Assembly (NCBI GenBank): GCA_033239525.1
Contig: BSYO01000006.1
Coordinates: 14,213,319 to 14,277,318 of the forward strand
DNA: 64,000 nt
Source of the DNA: Nepenthes gracilis
Lineage: Eukaryota > Streptophyta > Magnoliopsida > Caryophyllales > Nepenthaceae
Direction: 5' to 3'
Made by a program: the position numbers and the translations under genes. Below, in pieces: positions 44,400 through 55,777 of the stretch; within the stretch, counting starts at the first letter, position 1, and the number at the start of each line of letters is the position of its first letter. A model generated the notes under the pieces. It did no database searches. It was not told the DNA's origin and was given only the letters and a program-made list of their open reading frames with translations.

Positions 44400-44614
44400 G
44401 GACCGGATTGCATACGGTCGTTTTAGATGAATTACACCTAGGTGTGGTTTTTCTTTTTTCTTTTCAACAGTCCTTGATTTTGTTAATGGTGATGCTCGGG
44501 GTATGCCCTAACTCGTTGTTCTAAATCTAAGTTGGCAAAACACTTGGAGTTAGAACATCGTTTTTGTTTATTTCATTTCATTTAATTCATTTAACTTACT
44601 TACCAAAAAAAAAA
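44400..44614 (+). other. Conserved L1 3' tail
   Basis: GGATTGCATACGG, GGTGATGCTCGGGGTATGCC, AAGTTGGCAAAACACTTGG and ATTTAACTTACTTACC plus A-run. The same tail is found at 60480-60610 (sense), and reversed at 23966-24150 and 58140-58270. It is probably what the L1 RT recognises. Confidence 0.85.
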
Positions 44615-44630
44615 GTGATTTATGGCCGGA

Positions 44631-45440
44631 GTTGAATTGTGCCTCTTGATGCCGGAGTTACCTTGCGCATTTTGAAAGCCGGAGTGAATTGTGGCGCCTG
44701 AAGGCCGGAATTGCCTTGTGCGTCTTGAAAGCCGGAGTAAAAGAGGCTTGAGGGACGAAGTGGCCTTGTGCCCCTTAAGGCCGGAGTGGCATTATGCCTT
44801 TTAAAAGCCGGAGTGGCTTTTATTGTGCCGAATTGGAGCTGCGTTTCAAGTGCGTCTTGAAGGTTGGACTAGACTTGCGTCTTTTGAGGCCGGAGTGGCC
44901 TTGTTCCTTTCAAAAACCGGAGTTGAGTTTCGCTCTTGGAAGCCGGAGTGATTTGTCCTCATGGTTTATGAAAATGGATTCAATAGTCAAGAGCTGTAGA
45001 CATTAAATGTAGCTATTATTTGAGGTATGTTGTTCAATAGTTACGGACCTTAAATGTAGCCGTTTTGTTGGTCAAGAGTTACAAACCTTAAATATAGCTG
45101 TTTATGGGATTTGATGATTCAGACGGTCAAGAGCTGTAGACCTTAAATGTAGCTGTTATTTCAGTTATGTTGGTCAAGAGCTACGGACCTTAAATGTAGT
45201 CGATTTTGATGGAAATGAATTTGGAATAGAAGCATGTTTTGGAAACGAATTTGCATGAAAATGACTTCAGTACATGTTTGCATGAAATTGACTCCGGCCA
45301 TGTTTCATGATCTACATGCACAAATGAGTTCATTACGTTTTATCTATTTCTGCCCTGTTTATGATTATGCATGACTTTTGTATATGGGTACCTTGCTGGG
45401 CTTGCCGCTCACTCTTCTTCTGTCTCCTAACTTTCAGATG
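44631..45440 (+). repeat. LTR repeat array right of L1 and acceptor-like site (LTR X1)
   Basis: CCGGAGTG units to about 44960, then four tag units of the form GTCAAGAGCTGTAGACCTTAAATGTAGC (44980-45200), then GGCTTGCCGCTCACTCTTC with a pyrimidine tract and CTTTCAG|ATGAG ending 45437. The order repeats array, branch-like CTCAC and CAG|ATG is the same as in all other LTRs of the window. Confidence 0.7.
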
Positions 45441-45830
45441 AGTTTATGCCAGATGAGAAAGAAATTTATTAGGATGGACTAGCTCGGAAGGAAAGGTTGA
45501 TCTAGACGCCTGTGACAATTAAAGACCGATCTCGATATAATTTCTCTTTGGTTATTTTGGAAAATTTTGTAAAACGATTCTATTATATAAATTAATGGGT
45601 AAATTGTGTGCTTCCGCTAAATTTTTATTGGACAAAATTTGTGGTTCCTAGTGGCATTTCAATTTGTTTCTGGACTCACATGTCATGAGGAACGACCTAA
45701 AATCCTCGGACGGTCAAGATGTTGACCGACCTAGTTCAACTGACCCACTTAATCAAACCGACTCAGGAGCTTCGGTCTTATGCAATCTTGTGCACACATT
45801 GTAAAATAAAAGAAAAAAATTTAAGTCCAC
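45441..45830 (+). repeat. Probable right end of LTR X1
   Basis: Resembles the terminal part of the E2 LTR: a GTTGACCGACC patch, AGCTTCGGTCTTATGCAATC (E2: AGTTCGGCCTCAGTCAATC), then TTGTGCACACATTGTAAAAT and AAAATTTAAG. The exact end is not visible; GTCCA at 45825-45829 equals the 5-mer before E5 at 32321-32325, which might instead mark a junction. Confidence 0.4.
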
Positions 45831-47008
45831 CCATATAAGTATATACATACATATGTATGTCTTCTTACCTAAGTTTCTTTTAATGCAGTATAAATACGAT
45901 TTTGACAGAGGTCATATATGGTGGAATATGGCTGTTCCATCACAGTTGTTAGTCATATCAGCAGTGATAGTTTGCGGAGGTGACGCGATGGTGGTTGGCA
46001 ATGGCTGTGGGAGAGCAGTGACATGCAACAAAAGCTGCGAAGTGAGAGAGAGAATGAGGGTGTGTAGCGGGCAGCGTGGCAATGAGGGAGAAAACATGTG
46101 ATTCGTTATTTCAGAGCATCCTTTCTTCAGATCTACGAAGTATAAAGTTCAGGCAAGTATTCTCTAGCCCTATCTTTGGTATGATTTCATGTTTGATAAT
46201 GCTTGACTACTATTTGGAGATTTTATTAACATGTATGTTATTTTTATATACCTCATTTGTTTATTCTGTACATGCATGTATATTTTATCAGTCATTCAGT
46301 GGTTTTACACTGGTATTTGAGATTTAGGGGATTAAATGTATAATGAATTATATGTTATTTTTCAGTATTTGATTCTTGTTTAATATCGGCGAACATGCCC
46401 AAAGCTTCTACAAAATTAAAATTTAAAAATTATGATTTATGATCTATTTATGTTAAAGTCATGACTATCTATATATTTGATTTTTATGAAAAAGTATCTG
46501 TTTAAGAATAAGACTTAAGTCTACAGAAATATAAAAATATGTATTTGTACAAGCGCAAAGAAATATAAAATATGTATCTGTATTATTATGAATAATAAAT
46601 TATGAATTTGTACCAAGAAATTGGAACTCTGTAATCTGCTATCTGTTTTAGTATTTTCTTCTAACGTGAGAAAATCAAGGTAAACGGACAATGAATATTT
46701 GTGTAGAGTTCCATTATAAATACGAAAAGAAATCAAGAAATTGGACCAAGAATTTTTAATTCAAAGGATAGTGTTCCTCGGCATGCCTTAGGATATTATA
46801 TTATAGATCGTTGTCTGAATAAGTATCGTTTTACGATTTTGGCCCTGTCTATCGGGAGACAATAGGAAGAACTATTCTGTCTTTGGGATGTAAATTAGGA
46901 ATATAAGGCCTTTGATTGTGTGGGATGAACACAATCTGGATATCGATCGAACGTTCCGTTAGTTGGTAAGGCCTACTAGCCCTAGTCCATAAATGATGAA
47001 AGAAATTC
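45831..47008 (+). repeat. E6 LTR, left part
   Basis: TATAAATA at 45889-45896, CAG|GCAAGT at 46152/46153, and at 46770-47000 a segment alignable with the E3 LTR (CTTAGGATATTATA, TGTGTGGGATGAACACAATCT, GGCCTACTAG). It is cut at AATTC (47004-47008) by E4 and resumes at 56302. An exact LTR start was not found. Confidence 0.65.
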
Positions 47009-47011
47009 TGT

Positions 47012-47048
47012 GACGGACCGGGTTATTTTTCTTAAATAACCCTCCGTC
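47012..47048 (-). other. LTR-terminal hairpin, E4 3' LTR
   Basis: GACGGA...TCCGTC (6 bp) continued by GGGTTATTT...AAATAACCC (9 bp) with a 5-base loop and a 2-base bulge. The same structure is at 53990-54026 and, with changes, at 30693-30729 (GATGGA/TTCATC). Confidence 0.75.
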
Positions 47049-47531
47049 AATAATAACATAAACTAATGTCCATAATTAGAATTATGAATTTCTACAGAAA
47101 ATTGGGCAGAGTTTCGTTTGTAAAATGGACGTTTGCCAAAATACAAACATCTATACATAACTCTGCACAATATCGACACATACACTTATCACCGTACACA
47201 GGATCTCATAGCCACCAAAACTCCTGTAGTGGCACTGACGTCATAACTCAGGTACGACGTCGGCTTAAGAAAAGATGCCAACCAAAAGGACCATAATGAC
47301 CACAAATACAACCTGCGGAAGCATGACAACCATAATATGCAAGGGACCAAAATCCTCCATCCATGCATATATACCAACATAACATGATAAATATTTTAAG
47401 TTCTGAAAATAAAATACAAAATTCCTGTGTAGTCCATAACAAAACTAAATCCTCGAGCTCCGCACAAAATCAGGTCACCTAGCTCATCTCTATGGCTTAC
47501 TCGGTCTCGTTGGGCATCAAAGCATTGTCAT

Positions 47532-48801
47532 CTGAAAAGAGAGAGAGCAAGGGTGAGCATATCGTCCAACAAGTGTAAACATACATCACTAACCAAATAT
47601 GGATAAACAGTAGAGATAATAATGGGATGGGGAAGATCACATTCGTTTGGAATAAAAGGGAGCATGAGAGGAAGGAAGCCTTTGAGATTGCATGGTTAAC
47701 ATATTAACATTCGATACGCTTTTACATACTTTTATTATTTCCATTAATCTTTACGGATCAGGGCCAGTAGGTCGTACTAGCAACGATGTGAGAGAACGAG
47801 GAAAGGATCATGATACTCCACATGATCTAAGGCCGTGAGGGCTTATTCTTAGACCCAGCCGGGGGGTCATCTACATATCATGCCTGTAGACGAGCCCGAT
47901 AAACGCCCCATTTCCCTGGGGTACCAGGACAGTTCCTCGTTCTTCCACAATAGTGTCCTAAGGCATGCCACGGACATCACCCGCTCACACAAGCGACCAA
48001 AATACGCCGCCAAAGTATTCTTTGGGTTTCCACCGAGATGGACGTGGCAAGCCAGGGAATACTACCCAATGAACATAAGTCCATGGTCCTAGTTTCATTA
48101 TTCCATTTCCATTTGAGGGAAAGTCCACCATATCCAATTTACCATATCTCCCGCCATTTGGGAGGTTTCATCATTCACATATCACATTGTGGACTTCCCT
48201 TCGTTTACTGGTTTTGTTCTTATCTCACTTGGAATTTAAGCATTTTTACAAGGTTCATGAGAGATTGGAAGTTCTTACCATCGATGTGCCAATGTCACGT
48301 CGGGGTCCTCCGGAGCCCGTTTCACTGCAATCGATTCACAAATTCATAATTTTAAGCTTCCATTCAAATGTAATAAGTTAGATATACTTCTTATAACAAT
48401 TAAATAAGGTAGAAACATGCAAATTTTCCATTATACCTCGGGTGAACAGTAACCGTGGCATTTTAGAGCGTTTGGACACCGTGAACGGGTCGGTTCTTAT
48501 GAAATCGGATGCCCAGTCGATATGTATATATATTGGAGATGAGGTGATTCACATTTTGGGGTCAAAATAACATAATTTGAAGGGAAAAACAGTGAATCCC
48601 GAATTTGGGTGTGGGTTAGGGTTTCGCGATACCAAATTGAATGATTCTGACAATGAATTGAACAAATAATTGCATATTCATGGAACATAAATCATGGGTT
48701 ATACATTTTTTTTCATTTTGGATGGGTAACGGAATGATAATACCCGATGGAGATCAAATAAAAATTAAAAGTGAGCAAATAGTGAGTATGAGAACACTTG
48801 C
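47532..48801 (-). other. Putative GC-AG intron in E4 3' LTR
   Basis: Minus-strand donor CGTG|GCAAGTG and acceptor CTCTTTTCAG|ATGAC with branch-like GCTCAC, length 1270. The 5' LTR counterpart (55777 to 54510, 1268) has GAG|GTAAGTG, a canonical GT donor, at the same place. Confidence 0.65.
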
Positions 48802-49357
48802 CACGATGCGTGCTATAACTTTTATAACTGGCTCTTGGACGGATTTGGACTCTACACCTCGATCTCGTCTATTTAACCATCCTCGGACGGTTCTCTCTCT
48901 AGAACCGACGTTCTCTCTTTCTCTTCCTCTCTAAAAAATTCTAGAAAATGTGGAAAAATGAAGAAACGCGAAGCAGGTCGCATTTTTATACTCATCGGGG
49001 CACTCGAGCGCCTGGCGAGCGAGCGGCGAGCACGGCCTCGCTGCCAGCCTGCGCTCAAGCGCACACAGGCGCTCAGCGGGTGGGGGACCTACCGCTCGAG
49101 CGGTCAGCCGGCGGGGTAACTACTGGTCAACAGGCGCACCTTGCTGGCGGCGCTTCAACAACAAAATCCAAGGATTTCTTTTTTTTTTTTCACCAAGTTT
49201 CTTCCAATGGTAAAATTTAACCATCCAATAAGTCTAGTATTATTTATTGTTGATTGCCTCATGTTAATTATATTTTAGACTCGGAACCTCACAACTCTCC
49301 CCCACTTATAAAAATTTCGTTCCCGAAATTTAACAAATGGTAAGAGTCGAAATAACT

Positions 49358-52300
49358 TTACATACCTCGGAAAATATGGGGATACTTTTTCTGAATCTCG
49401 TCTTCTCTTTCCCATGTTGCTTCTTCATGGGAATGATTTCTCCATAATACCTTCACGAGAGGGATCACCTTCGAGCGCAAAGTCTGTTCCTTATCATCTG
49501 GAATCTCCATCGGTTCTTCTATATATGATAAATCCTCGCTGATAGTCAAGGGACTATAATCAATCACGTGTGCCGAATCATAAACGTACTTCCTCAGCAT
49601 TGAGACATGGAAAACATTGTGCACCTTAGCTAAACTTGGCGGCAATGCGAAACGGTATGCCACTTGACCAACTCGTTCAAGGATCTCAAATGGTCCGATG
49701 ATCCGCAGCTTCAATTTTCCCTTAATACCAAATTTGGAGACTCCTTTCCACGGTGACACCTTAAGAAAAACAAAATCGCCGACTTCGAATTTAAGCTCGG
49801 CCCTCCTTCGATCAGTATAACTTTTCTGCCGACTCTAGGCAATCTTTAGCTTTTCAAAAACCACCGCGATCTTTTCTGAAGTGTCACGGATTATATCAGG
49901 GCCCCGCAAAAGCGTATCTCCCGTCTCTTCCCAGTGAATGGGTGATCGGCACTTCCTGCTATACAGTGCCTCAAAGGGAGCCATACCGATACTCGCCTGA
50001 AAACTGTTGTTGTAGGCGAACTCAGCTAGCGCTAAGTGATCATCCCAATTTCCTTTGAACTCCAACACCCAAGCTCGAAGCATATCCTCTAATATTTGGA
50101 TTGTCCGCTTAGATTGACCATCAGTCTGAGGATGATAGGCCATACTAAACTTCAAATTCGTCCCTAATTCACGATGTAAGCTTTCCCAAAATTTAGAGAC
50201 GAATCGTGGGTCACGATCTGACACAATCGATGCCGGCACGCCATGAAGTCTAACAATTTCATTGATGTAGAGCTGTGCTAGACGATCACGAGAGTATGTG
50301 GTCCGAATGGCAATAAAATGAGCAGACTTCGTCAGTCGATCCACGATAACCCAAATCGCATCATGGTTCCTTGGAGTCCTTGGCAACCCAGACACAAAGT
50401 CCATGGAGATATCCTCCCACTTCCAGCTGGGAATGCGCAAGGCTACAGTAATCCAGAAGGTTTCTTTCTCTCAGCCTTCAGTTGCTGACAAACAAGACAT
50501 CGGCCGACGAAGGCAACAATCTCCCTTCGCATGTTTCTCCACCAGAACATTTTTCTTAAATCCTGGTACATCTTGTTTACGCCAGGATGGATTGTGTATC
50601 TACTCCGGTGTGCCTCTTTCATTATTTCCTTCTTAAAGTTTTTGTCATTTGGCACACATAACCGCTCCCGAAATCTCAAAATTCCATCAGCGCGTTCATT
50701 AAAATCAGCAAGGGAGTCTCTACCGAGGTCGCTAGCAATATCTGTCAAGAACGGATCGTTCTTTTGTCCTTCCTTGACCCTCTGAAGGATCTCAGGTTGC
50801 ACCCACAGGAAGGATAATATCATTCGATTTCCTTTGACAAAACGTTGAATATCGTAGAACTTTAAGCAATCTAGCATGTCCATTTGCTTAACTTGTAAAC
50901 TCGCCATAAAACTGGTCCGATGACTCAAAGCATCTGCGACCACATTTGCCTTCCTGGATTGATAGTGTATATCGCAATCATAATCTTTAAGAAACTCGAT
51001 CCACCTCCGTTGCCGCATGTTCAGCTCCTTTTGTGAAAATAAGTACTTGAGGCTTTGGTGGTCGGAGTGCACCAGAAACTTTTCACCATATAAGTAGTGC
51101 CTCCAGATTTTCAGCACGAACACCACAGCAGGTAACTCCAAATTGTGAGTCGGGTGGTTCTTTTCATAGATTTTTTATTGCCGGGATCCATAAGCTACTA
51201 CCTTCCCCCTTTGCATCAGGACACAACCTTGGCCAAACTTAGAGGCGTCACAATACACCTCAAAACCTCCCGAACTGTCAAGAATGGTTAGGACTGGGGC
51301 TGACGTTAAGCAATCCTTCAATTTTTGAAAGCTTCGGTCACACTTCTCAGTCCAGACGAAGCTCATTTCCTTCCTTGTCAAACGGGTAAGAGGTAAAGCT
51401 ATCCGAGAGAAATTTTCCACGAAACGACGATAGTAGCCGGCCATCCCTAAAAGGCTATGAACTTCTGACACAGTCATGGGTCGACTCCAATTAACCACTG
51501 CCTTGATTTTCTGTGAGTCTACTAAGACACCTTCATCAGAAATTACATGACCCAAGAACACCACCTTTTCTAGCCAAAACTCACACTTTTTTAACTTTGC
51601 AAACAATTGGTGTTCCCAAAGGGTCTGAAGCACAATTCTCAAATGTCCCTCATGTTCTGTGCGACCAACACAATAAACTAGAATATCGTCGATGAAGACC
51701 ACCACGAACTTGTCTGAGTATGATCGAAAAACCCGATTCATCAGGTCCATAAACATAGCCAGGGCATTGGTCAACCCGAACGGCATCACAAGAAATTCAT
51801 AGTTCGAAAGGCCGTCTTTGCCACATCTAACTGCTTGATACGAAGCTGATGATACCCTGATTGGAGATCAATTTAGAAAACACACGGGCTCCCTGCAGCT
51901 GATTGAAAAGATCATCAATCTGTGGCAACGGGTATTTTTTCTTGATCGTAATTTTGTTTAGCTCACGATAGTCAATACATAACCTCAAAGTCCCATCCTT
52001 CTTTCTCACGAACGGGACTGGAGCACCCCATGGAGAAACACTGGACCTAATGAAAGCCATGTTCAGAAGGTCCTGCAGTTGCTGCTTTAACTCTTTTAGC
52101 TTGGTAGGAGCCATACGGTATGGGGCTTTTGAAATGGGTGCCAATCCCAGCACAAGATCAATCCCAAACTCTTTCTCGGTGAGGAGGTACAGTAGTCAAT
52201 TTGTCGGGAAACATATCCTTAAACTCACATACCACTGGAATTTCTTTGACTGACATCTCACGGCTTTCCTTCACACTAACATAAGTCAGGTAGGCTTCAC

Positions 52301-52750
52301 ATCCACTTTTCAACATATGACGAGTTTGCAGTGCCGAGATAAAGCTGGATGATTTTACCCGTCGGACTCCTTGAATGTGGAAAGGCTTACATCCGGGAAT
52401 GTCAAAGTCGACCTTCTTATGAGAACAGTCAATGGTTGCATGATTCCGGGACAACCAGTCCATACCCAAGATAACATCGAAACCATGCATATCAAGAAGA
52501 ACCAAGTCAACATTTAGGGGCGATCCATGTACCTCAACCGCGCACCCCGGATAAGAAACATCAGTAATAATGGAAGACCCTGTAGGTGTGGATACTGCCA
52601 AAGAATAATCAAGGATTACGGGCGAGATTGCAATTTGATGAGCAAATTGAGGAGAGACAAAAGAATGTGTGCACCCGGAATCGAATAATACTGAGCAAGA
52701 AATGCCAAATACAGAGAATACCTTCTACCACGTCATCTAATGCCTTGACC
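49358..52750 (-). pseudogene. pol: E4 pol: protease, RT, RNase H, integrase, chromodomain-like tail
   Basis: Protease: the DSGCTHSFVS motif is in another phase than gag (shift near 52700), then GMDWLSRNHATIDC. RT (52153-51175): [46 protein letters not shown]. RNase H (51141 on): [23 protein letters not shown]. Integrase (to 49835): HHCC region ending [28 protein letters not shown], but TDGQSKRT has Lys where the catalytic Glu is expected. Tail: FEILERVGQVAYRFALP, VFHVSMLRKY, VLWRNHSHEEATWEREDEI. Frameshifts near 52700, 52160, 51835 and 50440 and stops at 51175 and 50443; a further stop near 49835. Confidence 0.93.
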
Positions 52751-53766
52751 TCATTTGCTGATACAGTGAAGGCTTTTTCTTGAATAGTAGGCTTCGAGGC
52801 ACGAATCATTGGCAGTTGAGGGCACTCCTTAGCTTTATGCCCCACTTGGCCACATTTGAAACAACCACTGATCAATTTAAGACAGGGTCTACTCCCATGC
52901 ATTTTCCCACAGTGCTTACATGAACCCACCGTTGCTTGAGAGGACAACGAGATTTGTCCACTCTTTTGTTCAGAAATCGGCTGCTTGGACTTCTTAGACG
53001 GTCTCTTTGAACTAGCTCGTGAGCTGGAACTAATCCCAATTTTACCCAACGACCTTCTCTCGAAAAAGTCCTCTTTTGCAAGCTCCTGTTCACAGATTAG
53101 AGCTCGATCCAACACATCAGCATAAGTCATCAGTTTGAAAGGCGCCATTTGCTTGCAGATATCATCCCGCAAGCCCAACAAAAACTTCCCTGCTTTCTTC
53201 TCTTCCTCATCCACCATGTAAGAAGCAAACCGTGACAATTTAGTAAACCTTGCATCATACTGAGCCACGGTCTGATTGCCTCGCCTTAGCTGAATAATTT
53301 CTTCTTCCTTCTGGATACGGAGGCTGGAGGAAAAATATTTTTCCAAGAATGCGTCCTCAAACATCTGCCAGGAAATCTCCCCCTGTGGCATCCCCAAGGC
53401 TCTCTTTTTCATTTGCCACCAATGATGGGCCTCGCCCTCGAGCCGATGAGATGCAAATAAAACCCGATCCTCCTCCGGGCATCGAATCACAGCAAACACC
53501 TTCTTTATTCTTTCTAACCATGTGTCTGCTTTGACGGGGTCTGGCTCCCCCAGAAACTCCAGAACCCGCTCTTGAATGAAGCAATCATACGCAGATGGTC
53601 CTAGATTTGTAGGGGCCTGGACTGGAACTGGAGCAGGAATAGGGGCAAGATTTCGCTGCCCCAAAGCCTCAATAACATCTGCCATACGGCCCAACAGGTT
53701 CATATACTTAGCCTCTCGATCTTAAGGCTGACCGTCACCTTAAGAACTTCTACGTCAAGTTGGCAT
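52700..53766 (-). pseudogene. gag: E4 gag
   Basis: The likely start is the ATG at 53766; the first 22 codons contain three stops (TGA, TAA, TAA), each one C-to-T change from Arg or Gln. From 53703 the frame is open: MNLLGRMADVIEALG, VLEFLGEPDPVKADTW, GEAHHWWQM, ISWQMFEDAFLEKYF, YDARFTKLSRFASYM, FLLGLRDDI, then CKHCGKMHGSRPC and the CCHC knuckle CFKCGQVGHKAKEC with all ligands. It continues into the protease linker (VVEGILCI) before the phase is lost. Gag and protease are thus one frame, the ancestral arrangement of this lineage. Confidence 0.9.
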
Positions 53767-53973
53767 CTTTCACTTCGAAAAATATTTCTGAAATCAAAAT
53801 CGTTACTGATTAGTTGAAAAGCGATATCTAATTATCATATGTTATTATCTATGCAATTTACAAGACTACCGCCCTCCCCTTATATTTCCGGCTAAACTAC
53901 GCAAACTTAGTGACTAAAGTTCTCTATCCTAAGCTTCCGCATAAGATTCGAATCAACCCTATGGCATCTCCCT

Positions 53974-53986
53974 CTCTGACACCAAC
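53974..53986 (-). promoter_or_regulatory. Primer binding site of E4
   Basis: Minus strand TTGGTGTCAGAG, one mismatch from the initiator-Met type TTGGTATCAGAG, next to the 5' LTR end. Confidence 0.8.
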
Positions 53987-53989
53987 GGT

Positions 53990-54026
53990 GACGGATCGGG
54001 TTATTTTTCTAAAATAACCCTCCGTC
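53990..54026 (-). other. LTR-terminal hairpin, E4 5' LTR
   Basis: GACGGA/TCCGTC plus GGGTTATTT/AAATAACCC, the same as in the 3' LTR. It lies 4-10 bases from the primer site, so in genomic RNA it would fold right beside the primer. Confidence 0.75.
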
Positions 54027-54509
54027 AATAATAACATAAACTAATGTCCATAATTAGAATTATGAATTTCTACAGAAAATTGGGTAGAGTTTCGTTTGTA
54101 AAATGGACATTTGCCAAAATACAAACACCTGTACATAACTCTGCACAATATCCACACATACACTTATCACCGTACACAGGATCTCATAGCCACCAAAACT
54201 TCTATAGTAGCACCGATGTCATAACTCAGGTACGACATCGGCTTAAGAAAAGATGCCAACTAAAAGGAACATAATGACCACAAATACAACCTACGGAAGC
54301 ATGACAACCACAATATGCAAGGGACCAAAATCCTCCATCCATCCATATATACCGACATAACATGATATATATTTTAAGTTCAGAAAATAAACCACAAAAT
54401 TCCTGTGTCGTACATAACCAAACTAAATCCTCGAGCTCCGCACAAAATCAGGTCGCCTAGCTCGTCTCTATGGCTTACTCGGTCTCGTTGGGCGTCAAAG
54501 CATTGTTAT

Positions 54510-55777
54510 CTGAAAAGAGATAGAGCAAGGGTGAGCATATCGCCCAGCAAGTGTAAACATACATCACTAACCAAATATGGATAAACAGTAGAGATAATAA
54601 TGGGAGGGGGAAGATCACATTTTTGGAATAAAAAGGAGCATGAGAGGAAGGAAGCCTTTGAGATTGCATGGTTAACATATTAACATTCGATACGCTTTAC
54701 ATACTTTTATTATTTCCATTAATCTTTGCGGACCAGGGCCAGTAGGTCGTACTAGCAATGATGCGAGAGAACGAAGAAAGGATCATGATATTTCACATGA
54801 TCTAAGGCCTTGAGGGCTTATTCTTAGACCCAGCTGGGGGGTCATTTACATATCATGCTTGTAGACGAGCCCGATAAATGTCTCATTTCCCCAGGGTACC
54901 AGGGCAATTCCTCGTTCTTCCACAATAGTATCCTAAGGCGTGCCACGGACATCACCCGCTCACACAAGCGACCAGAATACGTGGCCAAAGTATTCTTTGG
55001 GTTTCCACCGAGATGGACGTGGCAAGCCAGGGAATACTACCCAATGAACATAAGTCCATGGTCCTAGTTTCATTATTCCATTTCCATTTGAAGAAAAGTC
55101 CACCATATCCAATTTAACATATCTCCCGCCATTTGGGAGGTTTCATTATTTACATATCACATTGTGGACTTCCCTTCATTTACTCGTTTTGTTCTTATCT
55201 CACTTTGGAATTTAAGCATTTTTACAAGGTTCATGAGAGATTGGAAGTTCTTACCATCGATGAGCCAATGTCACGTTGGGGTCCTCCAGAGCCCATTTCA
55301 TTGCAATCGATGCACAAATTCATAATTTCAAGCTTACATTCAAATGTAATAAGTTTGATATACTTCTTATAACAATTAAATAAGGTAGAAACATGCAAAT
55401 TTTCCATTATACCTCGGGTGAATAGTAACCGTGGCGTTTTAGAGCTTTCGGACGCCGCGAACGGGTCGGTTCTTATGAAATCGGATGCCCGGTCGAAATT
55501 TTTATATATCGGAGACAAGGTGATTCACATTTTGGGGTCAAAATAACATAATTTGAAGGGAAAAATAGTGAATCCCGAATTTGGGTGTGGGTTAGGGTTT
55601 CGCGATAACAAATTGAATGATTCGGACAGTGAATTGAACAAATAATTGCATATTCATGGAACATAAATCATGGGTTATACATTTTTTTTCTTTTCGGGTA
55701 GGTAGTAGAATGATAATACCCGATAGAGAATGAATAAAAATTAAAAGAGAGCGAATAGTGAGTATGAGAACACTTAC
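54510..55777 (-). other. Putative intron in E4 5' LTR with canonical GT donor
   Basis: Minus strand GAG|GTAAGTG at 55778/55777, a full plant 5' splice consensus, aligned with TG|GCAAGTG of the partner LTR; acceptor TATGCTCACCC, CT-rich tract, CTTTTCAG. Because this is the promoter-bearing LTR, it is the copy whose transcript would be spliced. Confidence 0.65.

Larger units (their letters stand above)
37631..44614 (+). mobile_element. Complete-length L1 LINE
   Basis: 6984 bp with both ORFs, a 3' UTR and an A-run (44605-44614), flanked by a perfect 16-bp target duplication GTGATTTATGGCCGGA (37615-37630, 44615-44630). ORF1 has the plant L1 DUF4283-type domain, ORF2 the AP-endonuclease, RT and a C-terminal zinc motif. 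Because it begins with about 220 bases of leader before ORF1 and the TSD is exact, it is probably full length. Both ORFs contain stops and at least one frameshift each. It inserted into a CCGGAGTG repeat array of an LTR. Confidence 0.93.
47009..49293 (-). repeat. E4 3' LTR
   Basis: On the minus strand it starts TGTGAGGTTCC and ends CCGTCACA. GAGCGC/CTCGAG-rich block 48995-49130 lies just upstream of TATAAAAATG (48990-48981); donor TG|GCAAGTG at 48801; acceptor GCTCAC, CT-rich tract, TTTTCAG|ATGAC ending 47532; terminal hairpin 47012-47048. Confidence 0.93.
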
